DNA of 64,000 nt from Pseudonocardia terrae. GTDB lineage: Bacteria; Actinomycetota; Actinomycetes; Mycobacteriales; Pseudonocardiaceae. Each line of letters starts with the position of its first letter. Position 1 is the stretch's first letter. The notes under the pieces were generated by a model. That model saw nothing but the letters and a program-made list of their open reading frames with translations, searched no databases and was not told the DNA's origin. Shown piece by piece: positions 53,601 through 60,757 of the stretch. The position numbers and the translations under genes were made by a program. The stretch covers positions 33,162-97,161 of the forward strand of contig NZ_JAJTTE010000029.1 of assembly GCF_021343995.1 (NCBI RefSeq). Direction: 5' to 3'.

Positions 53601-54707
53601 GCGCCGGTGCCCGTGGACGCCGTGCTGCGCGAGACCCGGCTGCTGAGCCTGCCCGGCTCGGCGAAGGAGATCCGCCGCTTCACCCTGGCCGGCGACGGGG
53701 GTTTCGCCTACGAGGCGGGCGACGCGCTCAGCGTCCGGCCCGTCAACCACCCCGACCTGGTCGAGGAATGGCTGGAGCTGACCGGTCTGCCCGCCGACGA
53801 CGCCGTGACGGTGCGCGGCGAGGACATGGCGTTCGCCGAGGCGCTGGGCCGGCACCTCGACATCACCCGGATCTCCCCGGCGCTGTTGGGGTTCGTCGCC
53901 GAGCGGACCGGCGACCGCGTGCTCAAGGAGCTGCTGCGGGCCGGGCACGGCACCGACCTCGCGCGCTGGACGTGGGACCGCCAGGCCCCGGACGTGCTCA
54001 CCGAGTTCCCGGTGCGGGCCCCGGCGCAGGAGTGGGCGGACACCCTGACCGCGCTGCAGCCGCGCTGGTACTCGATCTCCTCCAGCCCGCTGACCAGCCC
54101 CGACGCCGTCTCGCTGACCGTGTCGGTGGTCCGGTTCACCAGCCGGCACGGCCGGGGCCGGCGCGGCGTGTGCTCCACCTTCCTCGCCGACGCGGCGGGC
54201 GAGGGGCCGACGCCGGTGCTGGTGCGGTCGTCGCCCCGGTTCCGGCCGCCCGCCGACCCCGCCACCCCGATGGTCATGGTCGGGCCGGGCACCGGGGTGG
54301 CCCCGTTCGTCGGGTTCCTCGAGGACCGGCGGGCGCGCGGGCACACGGCGCCGAACTGGCTGTTCTTCGGCGAGCAGCGGTGCGCGACGGACTTCTACTA
54401 CCGCGAGGAACTGGAGGGCATGCGGGCCGACGGCACGCTCGCCCGGCTCGACGTCGCCTTCTCCCGCGACCAGCGGCACAAGGTCTACGTGCAGGACCGG
54501 ATGCGCGAGCACGGCGCGCAGCTGTGGCGCTGGCTCGCCGACGGCGCCCACTTCTACGTCTGCGGTGACGCCGGCCGGATGGCGAAGGACGTGGACCTCG
54601 CGCTGCGCGACGTCGTCGCCGCGCACGGGGGCATGGACGCCGACCGCACCGCGGCCTACGTCAAGCAGCTGGTCGCCGACGGGCGTTACGTGCGCGACGT
54701 GTATTGA
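50646..54707 (+). CDS. Single-chain assimilatory nitrate reductase fused to flavodoxin/FAD/NAD(P)H reductase
   Basis: A 1353-residue cytoplasmic fusion enzyme. Residues 1-730 are a molybdopterin oxidoreductase of the assimilatory nitrate reductase type: the 4Fe-4S cluster Cys16, Cys19, Cys23 and Cys56, then NSRLCMASA with Cys149 at the position of the Mo-ligating Cys, and NQSTHGTWNTNALVNLH. Residues about 815-960 are a flavodoxin (LVLWASQTGNAEAVASSVAA). A Pro/Ala linker (about 965-995) leads to a CysJ-like FAD/NAD(P)H module with RWYSISSSP (about 1139), GPGTGVAPFVGFLEDR (about 1213) and YVCGDAGRMAKDVD. It could pass electrons from NAD(P)H to nitrate in one chain. GTG 50646 has GGAGG upstream. 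No nitrite reductase or nitrate transporter is adjacent. Confidence 0.92.
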   Translation: MGTPDPGPLTSVRTVCSYCGVGCGMVLDLEPGPDGATRIRKVRGDADHPANAGRLCTKGAHSAEMLVADGRLRTALRRPERGAQAEPTPVDAAITDTARRLREILDEHGPDALSLYVSGQMTLEAQYLATKLAKGFWRTRWIESNSRLCMASAGTGYKQSLGSDGPPGSYADLDHADVFLVVGANMADCHPILFLRMMDRVKQGAKLIVVDPRRTATAAKADLFLQLEPGTDLALLNGLLHLLVEQGAVDEEFVAGFTEGWEAMPEFLADYGPEAVASITGVPEDDLREAARLIGGAANWTSCWTMGLNQSTHGTWNTNALVNLHLATGAICRTGSGPFSLTGQPNAMGGREMGYMGPGLPGQRAVLSADDRRFVEELWAVPEGTIRADVGTGTIDMFARMAEGEIKACWIVCTNPVASVANRGTVVDALERCDFVVTQDVFEATETNAYADVVLPAAMWAEVEGVMINSERNLTLLQPAVTPPGEALPDWQIIARVACEMGYAEHFTYSSAEEVFEELKRAWNPATGYDVRGVSYARLRGTPVQWPAAPDGPDRNPVRYLNDGISRRRRPENGRLSFATPSGRAQFLPRPHMPQAELPDDEHPLVLTTGRLQHQWHTLTRTGKVPALTRLNPGPFVEIHPADAEAAGIADGDRVAVASRRGRAVLPAVVTDRMRPGTCWAPFHWSDLFGEDLAVNAVTNDAVDPASLQPELKACAVALERVAPAELPASADEGPREVGAVFGLDLTPPVLTGAERRYLAGFLAGVDRGGAPGVPVLPAGAPVGTDTAAWINGMLAGTFSRLAASEPKEPGVGGRRPLLVLWASQTGNAEAVASSVAARLDAVGRTPQLVCMGDTCPDALPPNADLLVVTSTFGDGDSPDVGADFWADLAADRPPLRDVRFAVLALGDPSYSEFCGHGRRVDERLAELGGTRLLDRVDCDPDFEAPADAWTGQVVALLTSDDGATRAPATTRPVAPPAPAAEPTPAPVPVDAVLRETRLLSLPGSAKEIRRFTLAGDGGFAYEAGDALSVRPVNHPDLVEEWLELTGLPADDAVTVRGEDMAFAEALGRHLDITRISPALLGFVAERTGDRVLKELLRAGHGTDLARWTWDRQAPDVLTEFPVRAPAQEWADTLTALQPRWYSISSSPLTSPDAVSLTVSVVRFTSRHGRGRRGVCSTFLADAAGEGPTPVLVRSSPRFRPPADPATPMVMVGPGTGVAPFVGFLEDRRARGHTAPNWLFFGEQRCATDFYYREELEGMRADGTLARLDVAFSRDQRHKVYVQDRMREHGAQLWRWLADGAHFYVCGDAGRMAKDVDLALRDVVAAHGGMDADRTAAYVKQLVADGRYVRDVY

Positions 54708-54760
54708 TCATCCCAGGTCATGGCTCGAACGCGTGATCGTCGACGCCCGGTCAGGGTTCC

Positions 54761-54790
54761 TTCACCGGGAGTTCACCTCACCCGTATGCT
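54761..54790 (+). promoter_or_regulatory. Candidate sigma-70 promoter for the kinase-flippase pair
   Basis: TTCACC (54761-54766) and TATGCT (54785-54790) have an 18-base spacer and lie 38 bases before the ATG of the kinase-like gene. Confidence 0.45.
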
Positions 54791-54828
54791 CGCCCCGTCC
54801 GGCCGTTGCTTGGGCCGATGGGGGGACG

Positions 54829-56064
54829 ATGACGATCGACGACGCACGCGACGCGGTCACACCGCCGAGGGGCCTCGCGGCCCGGCCGGCCGCCGAGATC
54901 CCGGCCTGGCGAGGACTGGTGGTGTTCGTGGTCCGCGAGGCCGCGGCGCACCAGATCGACGAGGCGGTGGCGGGCATCGCCCGCGGCCTGGAGATCCTCG
55001 ACGTGATCGAGCTCGACGCCGCGCAGCGCGCCGCCGCCCGCACGGGGCTGGCCGGCGCCGACTGGGGACCGGGCGGCAAGCCGGTGCCCGGCGGCGGCCC
55101 GCACACCTTCGTGGTCGCCTGCGACGTCGCGCCGCCGGTCGGCGTCGTGCAGGGCGTGCGGAGCATGGCCGACCGCATCGGCGAGGTCCGCGCCCGCACC
55201 ACGCACCGCCTCCTGCACCAGCTCCCGCCGCAGCAGCACTACGAGCCGCTGCACGTCTCCACCGGGCCGCAGCAGGCGCTGGACTTCCTGGAGGTCCTCG
55301 GCGACCTCGGCGTCCAGGCCCGGCTGCTCCCGCGGGTCACCGCGCTGATCGAGGCCTGCTCCGTGCCGTTCCCGCTCGTGCGGATGCTGGCGCCGGACTC
55401 CCCCGGCTACCGGGCGCGCGTCGCGCTCGTCGACCACCCGGTGCACGGCCGGACGGTGTGCAAGATCTTCCGCCCGGGTGCGCTCGACTCGTTCCGACGC
55501 GAGCTGCGGGCCCGCCAGGAGCTCGCCGACCTGCCCGAGGTGCCCGAGCTGCTCGAGCACGGCCCGAACTGGCTGCTCACGCCCTTCTACACCGACGTCG
55601 GCCGGCACCTCGTGCGGCCGCTGTCCGGGGTGAAGGAGATGCACCAGCTGCGGCCCGACGTCGTCCGGCAGCTGGCCCGGTTCGCCCGGGACCTGCACGA
55701 CCGCGGCAAGTTCGTGCTCGACCTCTCCCCGCACAACCTCATGTGGGACGCTCACGCGGGCCTCAAGGTGCTCGATCTCGAGTTCGTGCTCGACTACCCG
55801 GGGCCGGTGCCGCCGCTCGCGGAGTGCTGGAGCTTCCACGGGGTCCCGCGCGAGCTCCGCCGGATCGGCGACGGCCTGCCGGACCTGATGCTGACGAAGG
55901 GGGTCGGGAACTCGGTGTTCCATCCCGCCGTGTCCGGGTTGTCCCCGGAGAGCCTGTTCGGGCCCCCGCGCCGCGGCGAGACCGTGCGCCGCGCCGCCAC
56001 GCAGCTCGCCTGGTACGCCGGGCTCGCCGTCGCCGGCCGCGTGCACCCCGCGATGCGCCGATGA
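54829..56064 (+). CDS. Kinase-fold protein coupled to a polysaccharide flippase
   Basis: A 411-residue soluble protein. The C-terminal half has the residues of a small-molecule/lipid-sugar kinase: Lys212 (VCKIFRPG), Glu225 in the following helix (RRELRARQEL), the catalytic loop Asp298...Asn303 (VLDLSPHNLMWD) and the metal Asp316 (VLDLEFV). The N-terminal 160 residues are separate; their layout, with EPLHVSTGPQQALDFLEVL near residues 139-157, faintly recalls nucleoside-diphosphate kinases, His142 standing where their active His would be, but this is weak. The gene overlaps the flippase gene by four bases (ATGA), so a job in phosphorylating a sugar, lipid or glycan intermediate for the same pathway is plausible. 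The substrate is unknown. Confidence 0.7.
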   Translation: MTIDDARDAVTPPRGLAARPAAEIPAWRGLVVFVVREAAAHQIDEAVAGIARGLEILDVIELDAAQRAAARTGLAGADWGPGGKPVPGGGPHTFVVACDVAPPVGVVQGVRSMADRIGEVRARTTHRLLHQLPPQQHYEPLHVSTGPQQALDFLEVLGDLGVQARLLPRVTALIEACSVPFPLVRMLAPDSPGYRARVALVDHPVHGRTVCKIFRPGALDSFRRELRARQELADLPEVPELLEHGPNWLLTPFYTDVGRHLVRPLSGVKEMHQLRPDVVRQLARFARDLHDRGKFVLDLSPHNLMWDAHAGLKVLDLEFVLDYPGPVPPLAECWSFHGVPRELRRIGDGLPDLMLTKGVGNSVFHPAVSGLSPESLFGPPRRGETVRRAATQLAWYAGLAVAGRVHPAMRR

Positions 56065-57611
56065 CGGTACCGCCGGCCCTGCCGCCGGAACCGCCCACGG
56101 AGCCGATCCCGAACCCCGGCCGCCCGTCGAAGCCGAGCCTCACCGCCCGGACGGTCCGCGGGTTCGCCTGGTCCTTCACGGGGTCGGTCGGGCAGGCGGT
56201 GCTGCAGATCGCGGCGACCGTGGTGCTCGCCCGGCTGCTCACGCCGGAGCAGTTCGGCTCGGTCGCGGCCGCGCTGCTCGTCGTCGGCCTGACCCAGCTG
56301 GTCACGCAGCTGGGCGTGGCCGCGGCGCTCGTGCACCAACGGGAGCTCACCGACCGGGACGTCGCGGCGGCCTTCTGGTTCTCGATCGTGCTGTCGGCCG
56401 TGTTCGCGGCGCTGCTGTTCGGGTTCGCGCCGGCGTTGAACGGGCTGGTGGGCCTGCCCGCGGACTCCGGGCTGCTCCGGATGCTCTCGGTCACGCTCGT
56501 GCTCGCCGGTGCCACCGCGGTGCCCACCGGGCTGCTGCAGCGGGACCTGCGGTTCCGGCCGATGGCCGTCGTCGACCTGCTCGCGGCCGGGCCCGGGATC
56601 ATCGGCGTGTCCGTGGTGCTGGCGCTGCTCGGCTTCGGTGCCACGGCGCTGGCGTGGGCGGAGATCGCGGCGGCGGTGATCAAATGCGTCGGGTACCTGG
56701 CCCTGACCCGGCCGTCCGTGGCCGTCGAGGCGCCCTCCGCGGCCTGGGGGCGGCTGCGCCCGATGCTGAACTTCGGCTCGGGGTACTCCCTCACCCAGCT
56801 CGGCAACTGGATCGCCCTCAACGCCGACAACCTCGTCGTCGCCAACGTCCTGGGCACCGGCCCGCTCGGCGTCTACACCCGGGCCTACAACCTGCTCTCC
56901 GAGCCCGCCAACGTGATCGGTGGCGCCGCGGACAAGGCGCTGTTCCCGGCCATGGCCCGGGTGCGCGACGACGGCGCCCGGCTGCGGCACGCCTATGTCC
57001 GCACGTCCTCGCTCGTCGCCCTGGTTACCGCACCCGCCGCCGTGCTGCTGTTCGTGCTCGCACCCGAGGTCGTGCACATCCTGCTCGGCGGCCAGTGGGA
57101 CGCCGTGATCCTGCCGGTGCAGGTGTTCGCGCTGGTCCTGCTGCCGCGCACGTCCTACAAGATCAGCACGTCGCTCACCCGCGCGACCGGGGCGGTGTAC
57201 CGGGCGGCGTGGCGGCAGTGGCTCTACGCGGCCGAGGTCGTGGTGCTGTGCTCGATCGGTGCGCGGCTGTGGGGCGTCGACGGGGTGGCCGTCGGGGCGT
57301 CGGTCGCGATCCTGGCGCACTTCCTGGTGATGCTGCGATTCTCGGCGCGGGTGTCCGACGGGCTGATGGGCGCGGTGCTGCGGATGTACGTCAAGCACGT
57401 GCCCGCGGTCGTGGCGGTCGCGCTGGCGAGCTGGGCGGTCGCGTCCGTGGTGCGCCCGGCCGGGTCGGACGTGCTCACGCTGCTCGCGGCCGGCGTGGCG
57501 GGGGTCCTCGCCGCCGCGGGTGTGCTGGTGCTGCTGCGTGGGCGGTTCACCGAGGAGCTGGCCGTGGTCGCCAATCTGCGGCGCGGGAAGAAGGTGCCGG
57601 TCCCGGCGTGA
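56061..57611 (+). CDS. Wzx-type polysaccharide flippase
   Basis: A 516-residue membrane protein of the MOP superfamily (lipopolysaccharide/oligosaccharide flippase, PST family), with about 12-14 helices. It starts ARTVRGFAWSFTGSVGQAVLQI, and shows LTPEQFGSVAAALLVVGLTQ, LNADNLVVANVLGTGPLGVYTRAYNLL and the Arg/Lys-rich cytoplasmic tail LRRGKKVPVPA. It should move undecaprenyl- or decaprenyl-linked glycans, or a teichoic-acid-like polymer, across the membrane. ATG 56061 overlaps the stop of the kinase-like gene. No glycosyltransferases are adjacent in the window. Confidence 0.9.
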   Translation: MTVPPALPPEPPTEPIPNPGRPSKPSLTARTVRGFAWSFTGSVGQAVLQIAATVVLARLLTPEQFGSVAAALLVVGLTQLVTQLGVAAALVHQRELTDRDVAAAFWFSIVLSAVFAALLFGFAPALNGLVGLPADSGLLRMLSVTLVLAGATAVPTGLLQRDLRFRPMAVVDLLAAGPGIIGVSVVLALLGFGATALAWAEIAAAVIKCVGYLALTRPSVAVEAPSAAWGRLRPMLNFGSGYSLTQLGNWIALNADNLVVANVLGTGPLGVYTRAYNLLSEPANVIGGAADKALFPAMARVRDDGARLRHAYVRTSSLVALVTAPAAVLLFVLAPEVVHILLGGQWDAVILPVQVFALVLLPRTSYKISTSLTRATGAVYRAAWRQWLYAAEVVVLCSIGARLWGVDGVAVGASVAILAHFLVMLRFSARVSDGLMGAVLRMYVKHVPAVVAVALASWAVASVVRPAGSDVLTLLAAGVAGVLAAAGVLVLLRGRFTEELAVVANLRRGKKVPVPA

Positions 57612-57787
57612 GCCGGGAGGACGGCGGAACGACCGTCAAGGCCGAGCTGCTCCACTCCTTCCGGCAGGGTCGCGAGGCGCTGCTGTGGAAGCTCGACGGC
57701 GTGTCCGAGTACGACGGGCGGCGCCCGTCCACCCTGACCGGCACCACCCTGCTTCGTCCACGGACTGTCTCCCGTACTACTTCGTGA
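57608..57787 (+). pseudogene. Truncated DinB/DUF664-like remnant
   Basis: A 59-codon frame overlapping the flippase stop (GTGA). Its first 50 residues (VKAELLHSFRQGREALLWKL, DGVSEYDGRRPSTLTGTTLL) are the N-terminus of DinB-like DUF664 proteins, which are normally about 160-180 residues with a His-triad metal site. After GTTLL the resemblance stops abruptly and a TGA follows ten codons later; the metal-binding parts are missing. A deletion or recombination scar is the likely cause. It might still be translated with the flippase. Confidence 0.7.
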
Positions 57788-57964
57788 GAGTCCGGTCCTA
57801 TGCGGGGCCCGGGCGGGTGGTTCCGTCCCTGTCCGCGGGAAACGGAGAACGGGCGGTCAGCAAGGGCTTCGGCCGACCGTTTCGCCCGCCCACGGATCGC
57901 CCGTCGGACCCCTCGGCCGTACGCCGATAGCAGGCCCCCGTTAACCGGTTCACCACGCCCCTGG

Positions 57965-58022
57965 CTGTCACCTCGCGTAGTCGCGGCACTACTTTCGCGG
58001 CCACAGTTCCAGGAGGTGACAG
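57965..58022 (+). promoter_or_regulatory. Hairpin that can sequester the ribosome-binding site
   Basis: CTGTCACCTC (57965-57974) is perfectly complementary to GAGGTGACAG (58013-58022), which contains the near-ideal Shine-Dalgarno sequence AGGAGGTGA just before the GTG at 58026. In an mRNA covering both arms the ribosome-binding site would be paired in a 10-bp stem with a 38-base loop. The loop contains GCGTAGTCGCGGCACTAC, which can fold on its own. Confidence 0.6.
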
Positions 58023-58025
58023 TCA

Positions 58026-58244
58026 GTGGCGCTTGCGTCGATCTTGTCCGGTATGCCCGACCTGTTGCAGCGGACGCTCTCGCAGCACACCCCCGACCCG
58101 CACGGGTACTGCCGGGAGTGTCGCGAGGCGTCGGGTATCGCCGCGGCGTGGCCGTGCGCCACCCGCGAGGTCGCCGAGGAGGCCGAGTACATCCAGCGCG
58201 GCGGGCTGCCCGGGACGCTCCACGGCCGGCATCGCAGCGCCTGA
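58026..58244 (+). CDS. Small conserved actinobacterial protein with CxxC-type motif
   Basis: A 72-residue protein from GTG 58026 with an exceptionally strong ribosome-binding site (AGGAGGTGA). The middle GYCRECREASGIAAAWPCATREVAEEA (written in parts: GYCRECREASG, AAWPCATREVAEEA) with three Cys and upstream His residues resembles short actinobacterial proteins of unknown function; Cys29, Cys32 and Cys44 with a nearby His could bind zinc. It stands alone. The hairpin over its ribosome-binding site suggests translational control. Confidence 0.7.
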   Translation: MALASILSGMPDLLQRTLSQHTPDPHGYCRECREASGIAAAWPCATREVAEEAEYIQRGGLPGTLHGRHRSA

Positions 58245-58708
58245 CCGCGCGCCGGACTGCCCGTGGGCCTTCCCGCCGCAGGCGCGGAGCTCCTCGGAGC
58301 CGCCCGCCCCACCGCTCGGATCCACACCGGCTCCACTCAGGACGCTGCATCGAACGGACGCAGGACATGGCCGCCCGGACCGGACATCCGGCCGAAGAGC
58401 GGCCGCAACCGTCGCGAACCACGCGCCGAACGGCACCTCACCGGTGAACGCGACCACGGCGCAGGCCACCCGGCGAGACCGTCACCACCCGAACGGCCGT
58501 TCGCCGCTCCGCTCGATCCGATCGTCTCAGCAGGAGCAACCTCCCCACACGACCCGGGCCGGAAGCCCTAGCGTCGACCGCGACCGGATCACGGAACGAT
58601 CACGAACGGCCCTGGGCGCCCCGAACGCCCGCCTCCCCAGCAGGGCCGATCCCCTTCGAACCGCCCGCGGCCCGGTCGCCGTCCGACAGCTGAACACGAG
58701 AGGTCGTC
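58245..58708. other. Gene-free stretch upstream of the frameshifted secreted protein
   Basis: 464 bases without a convincing gene; the open frames are Arg/Pro-rich and low in complexity. It holds the palindrome GAACGGCCGTTC near 58492 and an 11-bp tandem repeat, GATCACGGAAC then GATCACGAACG, at 58587-58608, about 100 bases before the next start. The latter is a candidate regulator-binding site. Confidence 0.4.
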
Positions 58709-59384
58709 GTGGCCCGGCATCGCTCCCCACGAGGCCGCACCGCGATCCCCCACCAGCAGCCGGCGCCGGGCTCCCCGCGGCGCCGTCCCGCGCGGGTGGG
58801 GGACGCGGTCCGGTCGCTCCCCGGACCCGCCCGCCGCGGTTCCGCGCTCGCGCTCGCCGCGGGTGGCGTCGTCGCCGCCCCGCAAGGCGGGCGAGCACGC
58901 CGCCGCCGAGGCCGCACGGCAGCACGAGCAGGATGCCGAGGCCGCGCAGGCCGGGCAACGCGCGACGCAGGCGCTCGCCGGCCGGACCCTGCAGACGGGC
59001 ACCGGCCGCGCCTCCTGCGGGCTGAGCACCGGGAGCCTCGGCGCCGTGAAGCCCTGGGTGTCCGACGCCGTCGAGTTCCTGGGCTGCCGGTTCGGTGAGC
59101 CGCAGACGCTCGGGGGCGGCAGCCGCGGCAACGCCTCGGACCACCCGTCCGGCCTCGCCGCGGACTTCATGGTGGGCAGGGCGACCGGGGACGCGATCGC
59201 GGACTGCGCGCTGCAGAACATGCAGGCCCTCGGCGTCTCCTGCGTGATCTGGCAACAGCGGATCAACTACGGCAGCGGCTGGCGGGCCATGGAGGACCGC
59301 GGCAGCCCCACGGCCGACCACGAGGACCACGTGCACGTGTCGTTCGAGAGGTCGGCGCCGTGCGGGCGGCCCGCGACCTGCTGA
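58709..59384 (+). pseudogene. Secreted M15-like peptidase-fold protein, frameshifted
   Basis: Two frames together encode one protein related to the product of the gene at 60758. The first frame (from GTG 58709, ARHRSPRGRTAIPHQQ) holds a signal sequence ending SALALAAGGVVAA; the mature part continues one base later in another frame from about 58882 (KAGEHAAAEAARQHEQDAEA) to 59384. Removing one C from the run at 58878-58881 joins them perfectly. The C-terminal 110 residues match the ARB_07466-like/M15-type domain: ASDHPSGLAADFMVG, VIWQQRINYGSGW and EDHVHVSF, with the His/Asp/His zinc pattern. It is either a real mutation or a base-call error in a homopolymer. Confidence 0.75.
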
Positions 59385-59416
59385 CCCCGACCCCGCCGCC
59401 CCGGTAGAACTGGGGG

Positions 59417-60496
59417 ATGGACCCAGGCCTCCTCCGCCTCGAACGGCAGCTCGAGCTCCGGTTCGCGGGCGACACGGTGCGCACGGGCAACCACGTGAAC
59501 CTCTCGGCCGTGCGCGTGGAGGGGTCCGCCCTGTGGCTCGCCGGGGACGAGACCGCGACGGTCGAGCGGCTCGAGCTCGACCACGGGCTCGCCGTCGCCG
59601 ACAAACCGGTCACGTTCCCGCTCGCGGAGCTGGTCCGGCTGCCCGGGCCGCCGGACCAGGAGGCGGACATCGAGGGCCTCGCGCGGTCCGGCGCCTTCCT
59701 GTGGGCCATCGGCTCGCACAGCCTCAAGCGCCGCCGCGTCCGCCCGCACGACGACGTGCCCAAGGCCCTCAAGCGGCTGGGGAAGGTCCGCCGGGAGGAG
59801 AACCGGTACGTCCTCGCGCGGCTCGCCGTCGAGGCGTACACGGAGGGGCCGCCCGAGCTGCGGCTGCGCACCGCCGCGGGCGCCTGTTCGGCCCTCGTCG
59901 GCGCACCCGGCAGCATCGGCCTGGCAGACCTGCTCGCCGACGACCCTCGGCTCGGCCCGTTCCTGGCGATCCCGGGCAAGGACAACGGGTTCGACGTCGA
60001 GGGCCTGGCCGTGCACGGCGACTCGGTCTACGTCGGGCTGCGCGGCCCGGTGCTGCGCGGCTGGGCGGTCGTCCTCGAGCTGCTCCCGCAACCGCACCCG
60101 GCCGACGACGGGCAACTGGTCCTCGGCGCCTTCCCCGGCGGGGAGCGGTACCGCACCCACCTGCTCGACCTGGGCGGGCTCGGCGTGCGCGACCTCTGCC
60201 CGCACGGCGACGACCTGCTCGTCCTCGCCGGGCCGAGCATGGCACTGTCCGGGCCGGTGCGGCTGTACCGGTGGCGCGACGCGGCGGCGACGGACCGCAG
60301 CGGGCTGGTCCGCCGGGACCGCCTCCCGCTGCTCGGCGAGCTCCCGCACGGGCAGGGCGAGGACCACGCCGAGGGCATCTCGCTGATGCCCGGGACCGGG
60401 CCGGCGCGGCTGCTGGTGGTGCACGACAGTCCCGGGCCGGACCGGCGGCCGACGGCGTCGTCCGTGCTCGCGGACATCATCACGCTCGACGGGTGA
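59417..60496 (+). CDS. DUF3616 domain protein
   Basis: A 359-residue protein without signal peptide, predicted to form a beta-propeller-like fold. Conserved DUF3616 words are NLSAVRVEGSALWLAGDETATVERL, EADIEGLARSGAFLWAIGSHS and NGFDVEGLAVHGDSVYVGLRGPVLRG. The repeated D-x-E-G-x-A pattern may bind a cation. It starts 33 bases behind the frameshifted M15-like gene on the same strand. The function is unknown. Its last codons and stop lie in a tandem repeat that continues downstream. Confidence 0.85.
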   Translation: MDPGLLRLERQLELRFAGDTVRTGNHVNLSAVRVEGSALWLAGDETATVERLELDHGLAVADKPVTFPLAELVRLPGPPDQEADIEGLARSGAFLWAIGSHSLKRRRVRPHDDVPKALKRLGKVRREENRYVLARLAVEAYTEGPPELRLRTAAGACSALVGAPGSIGLADLLADDPRLGPFLAIPGKDNGFDVEGLAVHGDSVYVGLRGPVLRGWAVVLELLPQPHPADDGQLVLGAFPGGERYRTHLLDLGGLGVRDLCPHGDDLLVLAGPSMALSGPVRLYRWRDAAATDRSGLVRRDRLPLLGELPHGQGEDHAEGISLMPGTGPARLLVVHDSPGPDRRPTASSVLADIITLDG

Positions 60497-60567
60497 GCCG
60501 CACTCGACGGGTTGAGCTGCACTCGACGGGTGAGCCCCGCTGGCCAGTGGGCCGCACTCGACGCGCG
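60484..60567 (+). repeat. Tandem CTCGACGGGT(T)GAGC repeats running through a stop codon
   Basis: The unit CACTCGACGGGTTGAGC (18-20 bases) appears about three and a half times: CGCTCGACGGGTGAGC at 60483 (contains the TGA of the DUF3616 gene), CACTCGACGGGTTGAGC at 60501, CACTCGACGGGTGAGC at 60520 and a degenerate CACTCGACGCGCGGGC near 60556. The rest of the gap to 60757 has an inverted TCACG/CGTGA pair near 60613-60640 and no gene. Confidence 0.75.
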
Positions 60568-60757
60568 GGCCGACCGCTCGCCGCGCCCGCGGGCACGCAC
60601 GCCTCACGGTGAGTCACGGATACCGGGCCATTCGTGACCTCTCCGCTACGTTCCGGGCACGACGCGACGGCCCGGTTCCCCCGACGGACCCGGAGACCCT
60701 CCGCCCGGTGTCCCCGCACCGGCGGTCCGCCCGGGCCTCGCACCGAGAAGGCAGGAC

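Noticed and set aside
54720..57611. A 963-codon frame suggesting a large fused flippase
   Set aside because: The first 447 codons are the wrong frame of the kinase-like gene; the flippase begins at ATG 56061 with the usual four-base overlap.
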